Made by a program: the position numbers and the translations under genes. A DNA stretch of 64,000 nucleotides from Bimastos eiseni (taxonomy: Eukaryota > Annelida > Clitellata > Crassiclitellata > Lumbricidae): NCBI GenBank assembly GCA_959347315.1, contig OY365808.1, positions 58,744,520 to 58,808,519 of the forward strand, read 5' to 3'. Positions 54,851 to 64,000 of this stretch are shown piece after piece (the first letter of the stretch is position 1; each line of letters starts with the position of its first letter). Below the pieces are notes generated by a model. It saw only the letters and a list, made by a program, of their open reading frames with translations. It ran no database searches and had not been told where the DNA came from.

Positions 54851-56003
54851 GCACTTTGTTGAAATACTTCACCAAAATGACATAGAAGACGAATCAGGAA
54901 AGCTGTGGCTGTTGACATGAGCAATTGAATAAGAAGGAAAATATTCTCTTTCTCCATTCAGTGGGTGTCTAAAGTAGGTTTTTATTTACAAGTTCTATTT
55001 ACAGGATATTGATGAAAGCTTTATGTTTATGGTCTCTGCTGCTGTTTTGTGTCCTTGCTGTTGTTCAGAGCAGATTCTGACAGTGTACAGTGAGTGCACA
55101 GACAGATTGATAAATAGTAATAGAGCTATTTTTTAATGTCATGGAATATTATTTATGAAAAAATCCGTATTACCTGTGTTTCTTTTTGATTTATTAACCT
55201 CCCTCTAAGTCTCTGTTATCTTTATTCAGTCATGCTTTTCAGAGCAGATCTTTTATGTTTTCCTGTTGTTGGAGCTCACTTTGATTGCTACACAAATGTT
55301 GTCATAGCTGTTGTCATGGTTATGCCTGTGTCATCTGTTTGTCTATCTGATATATTTGTTAAAACTGAATTAAAGAAAGATATTAAAGTTCTTTAATAAC
55401 TGCTTCAAATAAAAACTTATATATTATAAATCAGCTAGTTGTTTCACTATAATCTACCTCTGTTTTGGGTAAGTTTGTGTCTGTTTTCGAACAACTCAAA
55501 ACAGTCTCTATGACCTGCTTCTTGTAAAACTATATGTTAATGGAGTTACTTGCATTTTTTCCTCTATCTGTTTGTTCTGCTCTATCTCTCATGGGTAAGG
55601 TTTTATTTTGGATAGGTTCAATAGATTTGCTTCAGAGCTGTGTCTTATAAAACCTTAAGTAAATTATTTTCCTTTTGAAATAAACTTTTTATAATGCTGT
55701 TCATGAATTACCACTATAAGGCTAGAATCATACACTTATTACTGTTGATAAATTTGTTGTTTTGTTGCTTAAGTTTGTGAGATAGAATATGTAGCTGTTG
55801 CATTGCTAGGTTTGTTGTTTTATTAAGCAAGCTTGTGAGGAATGGTTTACCACTAGGTGTATGGCTGTTTTTTAGTTCTTTTCTTTGTATGCATACTGCT
55901 TATGAGAAATGATTGTCCTGCTGTGTCACTGTTGCACTTTTAACTTGCACTTTTGTTACCTCTTGTGCAGCTATAAGAAAAGCCCAAACAGCTAAACATT
56001 TTA
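54851..56003. other. Non-coding DNA
   Basis: T-rich, low-complexity sequence without a recognised gene or repeat. Confidence 0.45.
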
Positions 56004-56011
56004 AGTTCCAT

Positions 56012-56618
56012 TAGGGCTGTACCGAATAGTTAATTTTCACTATTCGGCCGAATACGAATAATCGGTGTTGCGGTTACTGCCAAGGGTCCATTCAGACTCG
56101 TTTTATACTCGCCTTAAAACTGTTCTTTTCAGCCGTGCCAGGGTCAGGAACGTTCCTGAGTAGTAGCCTTGAAGGAGCGCTATATAAATCTTCGTAATAA
56201 ATGAATGAATGAATGAATTGAACGAACTATTCGGCCGAATATGAATACGAATAGTGTACAAAATTGGTATATTGACAAATTTCATGTTTTGTTTTGAACA
56301 AAGTTTCAGCTCAGTAAATTTAATACATGAACTAGTGGTAAACAGCTAAATACATGCAATTTTTGCATCCTTCTGCCAGTCTGTAAACTAGGAACGAAAC
56401 TAAGCATTTAGCTAAACTTATAAATGAGTGGGCAGACACTGTGATATCGTGGTACAGGCGGTAGAGAGTTACTTCAGTCCACTTGATTTTGCATGTGATG
56501 TCACTATTTGTATTCGGTTAACGGCTACTATTCGGCCGAATACCGAATAGCTATTCGACCCACTACTCGGCTCTGAAGGGAATTCAAAGCGAAATAGCGA
56601 ATATTCGGTACAGCCATA
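56012..56618. mobile_element. hAT-like element (attcggccgaat type) with nested SINE-like piece
   Basis: tagggctgtaccg at the left and cggtacagccata at the right are inverted repeats. The flanks agttccat (56004-56011) and atttccat (56619-56626) match 7 of 8. Subterminal attcggccgaata palindromes occur at both sides. About 56075-56225 holds a SINE-like piece with ccttgaaggagcgctatata and a (gaat)n tail. Confidence 0.8.
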
Positions 56619-56948
56619 ATTTCCATACTTGGGGATGTAGTGGTGAGTGAGCTCTGTACCTTCTAACCAGAGATGATTTACATGTTAAGTTATAATGAAG
56701 GGTTCAGTTTTCATCAGTTTCAGTTGTGATTTCGTTTTGTTCTCGTGTTAACGTTTCTAGGATATGTGTGTATGCATGTTTGTATCCATGCGTATGTGTA
56801 TATATGTTTATGTTCATTTATACAGCACCAATTGAGAACCTATCCACTTGGCATTTACCTTTCTGTAACACATTAGCAGATGCATCATGTAGTTATTAAT
56901 GCTGGGGATCCTATTCAAGTTGTTTGTTTCTGTGTTTCTTGCTTCCAG

Positions 56949-57238
56949 GAACGATTAAAGCGATGTGTGCAGATGGAAAGCTTGCAGAAGTTGGATAATA
57001 GCCGAACTCATCGAAATAACGTGGCGAATGCGCTGTCTTCTTCATCATCATCATCATCGTCCATGTCTGTTGGTGTGGACGCTGGGCCAGAGGAACAGTT
57101 GCTCCTCGGTAGCACAGGGTCCTACCAAATGCCACCAACGACGTCATCTGGTTTGACTGTTGATGGGGCAGATGATGAGGAGCTGAAAGCAAGGGAAAAA
57201 TTTCACAACAATTCTGGCGACAATGAACTTCATACGGC
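56949..57238 (+). CDS. Unrecognised serine-rich membrane protein, exon a
   Basis: Acceptor gcttccag, donor gtacaa, phase 0 to 2. It encodes ERLKRCVQMESLQKLDNSRT, a poly-Ser run, then an acidic segment DGADDEELKAREKFHN. It joins in phase with 60059-60384, which supports splicing. Upstream exons were not identified. Confidence 0.6.
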
Positions 57239-57806
57239 GTACAAAAAGCAAGTCTTAAACTAATCTATGCATTAGAATTTATTAACACTTTCACTGCCAT
57301 AGAGAATTTGCATTTGTCTTTAAACAAGGTCCCTCCTCTCCAAACATTTTCAGTTGTGTTAGGTCTGGGCTATCGGTCACATGCCCCGCTTGTGTTGTTT
57401 CTTTAACTTTATTGTTTTAAAAGTTCGTTTGAAGGAAGTCTTTCTGACAGAGCTGTAACGATGCATCGGCAGCACTCATAATCGGGGCCGATTATATAAA
57501 GATATTGGCGGTATCAAATATCGGCAATAACATCAAAGCCGGTATTAAAAATTTTTTTTTTTTGATGTTATTTTCAGTCTTTAATCTGAGCAAAATGACT
57601 ACCGTAACATAATTGGGTGTGTGAAAGATAGCATTCCGTTCCGTTCCCGTATGGTGTTAACTTGGGCTTCGTCAATCATGGTTACTTCAGACTACCCAGT
57701 AGGCATTGTGCTAGTACGGTGGGAAAGTGTCGACATATCTGTTGTGCTTAATTACCTTTTGCGAGAACAGGACATTACCCCAGACATCACAATATTTCCA
57801 TAGTAC

Positions 57807-57856
57807 ATGCATACATGCATACATACATACATACATACATACATACATACATACAT
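57807..57856 (+). repeat. (cata)n microsatellite
   Basis: A near-perfect run of catacata units; ORFs over it are artefacts. Confidence 0.9.
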
Positions 57857-58269
57857 GCTGTTGGATTCAGCACAAGTATTTACTGTTAATAACAAAAGAA
57901 AATGATAATACCGTACAAAACCGAAGGTCACTTTCTCCACAACGAAGACAAAAGTCAACCGAACCAACAGACTCGTGGCTTTAGCAAATACATCACAAAC
58001 GCTCGACAACAAAAGTGAATGTTTCACATGGGTCTCAGTATACCCAACACAACACCAGACCTTGACACTCAAACGGTAAAACTCAAACGACAGACCTGGC
58101 CTCTGCACAATGGGTGCTCTCTCTAAGAAATGGACCAGTCTGCGAACACACCTTGTCCTAACCTTCTTATATACCTTCTGACCTTCCTTCAGCCAGAAGT
58201 ACCTAACCGTACCTATCTGTCTAGACTATTACTACCTTGGAAGCTCAGTTGTACTATGTGAGGATACAA

Positions 58270-58432
58270 CATCACATACATACATACATGTATACATACA
58301 TACCTACATACTTGCACACATACATATATAGATACCTATATGCTTACATGCATACATACATACCTACATACTTGCACACATACATATATACATACATACC
58401 TATATGCATACATACATACTTACATACCTATT
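58270..58432 (+). repeat. (cata)n-rich degenerate microsatellite, two similar blocks
   Basis: catacata runs interspersed with ctacatacttgcacac, which occurs twice (about 58302 and 58362), so the block itself is duplicated. Confidence 0.85.
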
Positions 58433-59389
58433 TTAATGAATTTCTGATAAATTCCGATTTATTAATATCATAAAGATATTAATTATGTAATGGAATGGTG
58501 GGGGTAATGTCCGGGGCTAGGGGTAATGTCCTAGACCCACCCTGGGTAAAGTTGTCATCTCTGCTGGCCGGTATTTGAGGCCAAAGTGGCACCTGGTAAA
58601 AGTGGCTTGTCTGGGGAATGGAATGGCATCATTGAGAGGCATGTTTGTTAGAAGGCGTCCAGTTACATTATCTCTTTTGTCTTCTCTGCGGGCAGTGTGC
58701 CTGATCTATATTGCTTGCCTTGGATTAGTCCCAAATACATGTAGAATTATATACTCTCCTAGGAAGCAAGCGTCTTGCTTGTATCCCAACAATAGGCAGT
58801 AGCAGTAGGTCTATCTTTTGGAAGCGGACATCTCAAGTGGGAAACACAATGAAATAATCGGTGAAATAATCGGCAAAATAATCGGCATCGGCAAACGAAG
58901 GTTTGGTCTGACCATTGTTTTATATTACTCAAGAATTATTTCTTTTTCTCTGCAGACTATTGCTCTTTTAATCATTGCTAACACCTTGTTTGCTTTTTTT
59001 GCTGCCTCTGAACATTGCCTTAATGGCTTTGCACTCTTGTGTATGATCACCCCTATAGGTATCTTTCTTCCTCTGAGTCTCTAATGTTCAACCCTCCTAC
59101 TGTGTACTGAAATCTTTCATTTTTGTTTCCCATGAGCATAACTTTTTTTGTGTTTAACAGCATCTGCCAGTCTACTGACCATTGGTACAGTCTCTGTAAG
59201 TCTTATGGCAAGTTAAAACCAAAATTAACTGGACATCCAGCCCATGCCCTGTTGCAAGCGTCATAATGGACAAGAATAATTCGCACGAAGTTTTGCTGTG
59301 TATTGTACAAAATATTGCTCTATAGTATATAGTGTTTACTTTAAAAACATCCTGCATTTTTTTATTTCTATAGATTTTTTTGATAAGAT

Positions 59390-59539
59390 GACTTTTGTTG
59401 AGATAATTTGTGCCCCCATTTTTTAAATTTCTGGGGTAGCAAAATAAAAAAAGTGGGGGCAAAAAATTTGTTCACGCACTCTCCTCAATATTATCGGATT
59501 TATGCCCCCCACTGTTGGAAAGCTTGTCACACCTCTGGT
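59390..59539 (+). mobile_element. hAT-like MITE family B, right-end fragment
   Basis: gatgacttttgttgagataa, gtgcccccattttt and ttgtcacacctctgg match the right half of 30023-30298. The left end is missing. Confidence 0.7.
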
Positions 59540-60058
59540 GTCATTCCATCTCAATTCAAAAATTATAACAAGATTTTTATGAAATTGGCACAGAAGGTGT
59601 GCATTAATGTACTAGAATATGCTGTGCAGAAGTTAGCTGCAATATTCTTATTTCTCTTTTTTGACAGAATTTTGATGACATCTGGGATGACACCATTTAT
59701 CGCAAGTTGGAAATTGCGTCTTAATTCAGAAGGCCGTGTGTCCACTATTATTTTATATTAGTGATAAAATGTGCATGTCACCTGATCTGTGTGGTACAAA
59801 TCAAGGCCTGTTTAATATATGCTGATTTCTGGTTCCCAATTTCTCTGTTGATCATTCCAGTTAGTGATAATGTAGCAGTAAAGTACTAGCACCAGACTAG
59901 GGTCATTGTTCTTTTCCCATTTCCAGTCTGCAGCTAGGAAAAGCTATCTATCAGATATCAAGAACTTTCTCTGATCTGACTCTTCCAACACTTGCATTTG
60001 GCAATCCTATGTAATGTGGTGAAATGAAACTCATTACGGTAAATGTGGCTTTTTTTAG

Positions 60059-60384
60059 GAGAAGACCACTGACGGTTTTAAAAAGCCAGAACGTACAGTG
60101 TTTGATGAGCAGCTACACTTCATCTCCAACTCCCCATGAAATTTCCTTTTCACTTGCACCAGATTCTCTCTTCATTCCTACCGACCATGTGTCGTTGTCG
60201 TCGTCTTCTCATGATGTAAAGCAGCTCAATGGCTACAAAACAAAATCTGACACGAAAAGTAAGAATCGTGTTGGAGTTGTTTCAAGAGGACTGCTCCAGA
60301 TGGATGTTAATGATTCGGTCAAACAGGAGACGACGAAAGAATCTCGCAAAGGAACGTCTGATGGAGCTGGAATTGCACCAAAAG
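60059..60384 (+). CDS. Unrecognised serine-rich membrane protein, exon b
   Basis: Acceptor tttttttag, donor gttacc. The phase dictated by exon a selects the long open frame: SQNVQCLMSSYTSSPTPHEI, DHVSLSSSSHDVKQLNGYKT, then a Lys-rich region. Leaves in phase 1. Confidence 0.6.
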
Positions 60385-60479
60385 GTTACCTATAAGACAA
60401 GTCTAGTATCTGTGGCTGATTGGTGTCTGGGGTTCTGTTCAATATCTATCTCTCCATGTATCTATCTGTTCTGCCTTGT

Positions 60480-61068
<589 letters not shown>

Positions 61069-61513
61069 CCTCTGTCTCTGTCTCTCTGCCTTGGTTAATA
61101 GATTTTCTCAATGTTGACCTGATTACAGCTTAACTTTGGTACACTGTCGGTTGAGGTTGATGTCTGGTGCATTATATAATGGCATAAATGACAAAAGTTA
61201 CTAATTTGTGGATGTTTATGTCTCTGAATGACATTCTCATGTAGCCAGTATCTGCCAATCGAGGGATTATTTAATTAATTATATGGAAGTCTGTCTGTTG
61301 TTGATTTGAGGAAGATTTTCTCCACTTAGAATGATGGCCTTTCTAGTTGGACCATTTGATTCATCTGACATTGCTTCTTCATAAAATGAGTATTAGTTTG
61401 ATACACAAGTATTTGTATCTGTATGTGTCTCTCTCCTTGGATGTGTGCTCCTTTATATGTGTATCTATGGATTTGTGCATCTCTCTGGATGTTTGTCTAT
61501 TGCCAATGTCCAG

Positions 61514-62128
61514 TGTTGTGTAACAGATATGCTGTTCTTGGTGTCTTTTACTCAGTTTCTGTGGCATTGGTAATTGCTTTTTTGTTCGTTGTTTGTTGTA
61601 AAGGCAAGTCAAAACAAATAGAAAACCGAAAGCACTCGAAACGAAAGACTGGTTCCTCTTCGTCTACAGCAGAAGCTGAGGCACCAGTGGCAATGGCTGT
61701 CACAAAAGAACCTCCTTGCATGGAAAACAAGAGTCTTTCTGAAGCAGAATCGATCGACTGCCACCACCCTTCCTCTCTCCCCTCTCTGGGGTCTGGTGCT
61801 TCCTCTCCATCGTGCGTGTCTAGTCGCAAAAGCAAGAAGCAGAACAGGCAGAAAGAAGGTGCTGCATGTAGCAAGATTCCAGAACACATCGTTAATTATC
61901 CAAGTCACGAGTTGAACGAACATTCCGATGTTGTTGCATCACCGCATTTAGGAAATAATAATGCTAAAAGTAAAACGTCGTCTTCAAAGTTGCAGCATTC
62001 TGCAGAGAGAGAGGATCATTCGAAAGGACAGACGACGACTACGTCTACAAAGGAGAAGGATAAAAAATTGGATCGTTCGAAAAACAACTGCGGTGGCGTT
62101 TGGCCAAGTGGATATACGTCGACGTCAG
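61514..62128 (+). CDS. Unrecognised serine-rich membrane protein, transmembrane exon c
   Basis: Acceptor aatgtccag, donor gtacca. Phase 1 entry fits exon b. It encodes a single hydrophobic helix (YAVLGVFYSVSVALVIAFLF, then VVCCKGK), followed by ~180 residues of Ser/Lys/Glu-rich, probably disordered and cytoplasmic, sequence with basic clusters (SRKSKKQNRQK). Type I topology is inferred from the positive residues after the helix. No family was recognised. Confidence 0.7.
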
Positions 62129-63706
62129 GTACCAGTTTCAGACATTCTGTGTAATATTCCGTAATCTGATGTGTAATGTTACGTGATCTGTCATGTATTG
62201 GAACGTAATCTGCTATTAATTACACTGTTCTAGATCAGCTGTGGATAGAATGTACATGTATAACTATATATAGTAACATTAATAATAATAATTTTCATTT
62301 AATTTATAACTGACAAACCACACTATGATTACAGACATAGTATGGATGAATTAATGTTGTTACAATAGTGGAATTTAATTTTCAGAAGCCATGCCAGGCA
62401 CACATTACGTTACACTTAAAATTTAAGCAATGTCGCCGCCTAGGAAAGGAATTACTAGTCAACTTTACGGAGGAAACAGGAATGAAACTTGGTTCCTCAG
62501 CTCGCCACCCATTTGTCTTGTCCATTACTGTATGTCTACCTTGCCTCACAATATTTATACTAGCTTTTAATTACCTCACATAGCCTTACTGGTATCTTAG
62601 TTAGTGTTGAGGTTAATTAAAAGCTGAGGTTCATTAGTATGCAGTGATCAGAGGAAAAGTTATGTCCAGCTTCAGACCATGCTTCATATATGGTGCTTTT
62701 TGGGACCCATATGCATGGGGTTGGAATAGCTTATTCGCCGAATAGAGCTTACACCCAAAGTAACTATTCTTAGAATAGGCCTTGGCCGTCATTATCATGC
62801 ATGAGCGAGGAGTAAGCTGCAGAATAGTTGCACCTGACTTAGGACCTGCGAGACTAGGCATTTACGCATGCACAAAGATATTTATGGCTCTTAATTCGAA
62901 TTGCAACGGCTAAGATACAAAGTCCTAAATCACATTTTGTGGAAATCAACCAAATTCATTAATTGTGCCCGTATGATAAAATACAAAGAGTTCATTATCC
63001 TAATCTTGGAGCAAACAAGATGACATTTTGATTACATTTAAAAAAAATTGATTATTACCGCATGGCCGACGGCAACGAACCTATACTCGGCAATCATATG
63101 CCACGTTGTCAGCCACTCCGTCCCAAATTAAGCTTAGTAGCAGCTTCCCATGGCGAAAATGGAAGGCATAATAAAATGTGTTATCTTCCATAGATCTAGA
63201 GGATTGCGATGATCTAGAAACACTCTTTAGCGTCATAAACGTCGTCTAATGCGACGAATCATAACAATGGTCGCCATTTGGATTATAGCGCTTTTCGGGA
63301 ATAGCGGACTTACCATTAGGGTCAACCAGGAGTAACTTTATGTCAAGCGTATCTCACAATTCCCGTCTCATGCATGCCAGTTTTACTGGCTACACCAGCG
63401 TAGGCCAGTTTTATGTCGGAGGTAAGAGTTACACCCTCGCTATGCCAAGCCCGTGCATTGGACCCAGATCTTAAGATGTGCTATGCAGTTGCCTTGCTAT
63501 ATGCATTGCATTGCATACGTGGCTTATATGCATATGTGAGCTCGTGTGTGTGTGTTCTTTCAAGTACCTTTAGAGGCACTTAAAATGTACTCTATTAAAT
63601 ATCATTATGTGAATATGTTTGATTTAATATAATGAGAATCTCTAATTATCAGAGAAGGATGTCCAGTCATGGGTTTCTGTATTGTTGTGAAAACTGTTGA
63701 TTGCAG
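62129..63706 (+). other. Intron of the serine-rich gene
   Basis: AT-rich, with no repeats that I can classify. Confidence 0.45.
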
Positions 63707-63848
63707 GAGTGGCAGAGTTAGATACGTTCGAAATAACATCATCTATTTTACGAAGAAATCAGAAGCAGCTGGCAACAAAGCGAGTTGCAGCAGATAAACG
63801 TATTGCTGACCACATCAACGTTTCATCTTCGAACGAAGTTAATGCTCT
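63707..63848 (+). CDS. Unrecognised serine-rich membrane protein, exon d
   Basis: Acceptor gattgcag, donor gtaagt. In phase with exon c it encodes VAELDTFEITSSILRRNQKQ, then LATKRVAADKRIADHINVSS, a well-formed helical segment that looks more conserved than the preceding tail. The gene continues beyond the window. Confidence 0.7.
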
Positions 63849-63881
63849 GTAAGTGAATCATTGCTATCTGATCTAGAGCTG

Positions 63882-64000
63882 TACCAATTATAGAGATATC
63901 GTCGATATCGGATATCAGTAAGATAATAGCCGCCAATATTAAAAATGTTTTTTCATTTTATGATATTATTTTTAGTCTTTAAGAGCAAAATGACAACTGC
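63882..64000. mobile_element. Transposon family D, partial copy at window edge
   Basis: tagagctgtaccaattatag, then atatcggatatcagtaagat, match the reverse complement of the right end of 47066-47809. The other end is outside the window. Confidence 0.65.

Larger units (their letters stand above)
57449..58895. mobile_element. Transposon family D copy with insertions
   Basis: Left cagagctgtaacgatgc..ataatcggggccgat and right cggtgaaataatcggc..catcggcaaa resemble the ends of 47066-47809. Internal sequence at about 58640-58820 matches its reverse complement (cctattgttg.gatacaagc). It is interrupted by unrelated DNA and (cata)n arrays. Confidence 0.5.

Overview
The window looks like nuclear DNA of an invertebrate animal, probably marine. 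Coding exons have GT-AG introns of roughly 0.4-18 kb, AT-rich intergenic DNA is crowded with hAT-type miniature transposons, tRNA-derived SINEs, LINE and Ty3/gypsy fragments, and there is a large Polinton/Maverick. No prokaryotic operons, rRNA, intact tRNA genes or CRISPR arrays were seen. The species cannot be named from sequence alone.

Layout. (1) 1695-28141, + strand: the 3' part of a follistatin-like 4/5 (FSTL4/FSTL5) type gene. Nine exons encode the end of Ig domain 1, Ig domain 2 and the C-terminal extracellular region; all phases join and the stop is at 28139-28141. (2) 4100-18584, inside the 18.2 kb first intron: a degenerate Polinton with ~210-220 bp terminal inverted repeats and a 6 bp target duplication (tattta/tattca). 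It carries the usual virus-like gene set. On the left, minus strand: a coiled-coil ORF, integrase and Zn-ribbon/PLA2. In the middle, plus strand: packaging ATPase, penton-like minor capsid, pX-like core protein, dUTPase-like protein, a membrane/coiled-coil protein, a DUF8207-like protein, major capsid, a SAP/NUMOD-like protein and a 99-residue orphan. On the right, minus strand: an ssDNA-binding-like protein, a fibre-like protein with discoidin domains, adenain-like protease and protein-primed DNA polymerase B. Most genes carry nonsense or frameshift lesions, so the element is a fossil. It appears to sit inside an older hAT-like element (3929-19293).

(3) 28-56 kb: mostly repeats. Several hAT-like elements have clear 8 bp duplications: 27152-27482, 30023-30298, 32483-33260, 39975-40797 (with a nested 170 bp MITE), 45540-46843, 50093-50389 and 56012-56618. 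There is also a hAT transposase relic (30.5-31.7 kb), LINE pieces, a gypsy gag-protease remnant and a 44 bp minisatellite (54 kb). A small exon pair (38972-39449) and a CpG-rich possible first exon (44787-44840) may be host coding. (4) 56949-63848 and beyond, + strand: four phase-compatible exons of an unrecognised serine-rich single-pass membrane protein that runs off the window.

The most unusual signals lie in the Polinton's regulatory architecture: an A/T-rich TAAAATG motif fused to most start codons, a perfect inverted repeat holding two head-to-head start codons, a recurring AGAAAATATTTTCT-like palindrome in front of three genes that may be early genes, and a perfect hairpin exactly where the two gene blocks converge.
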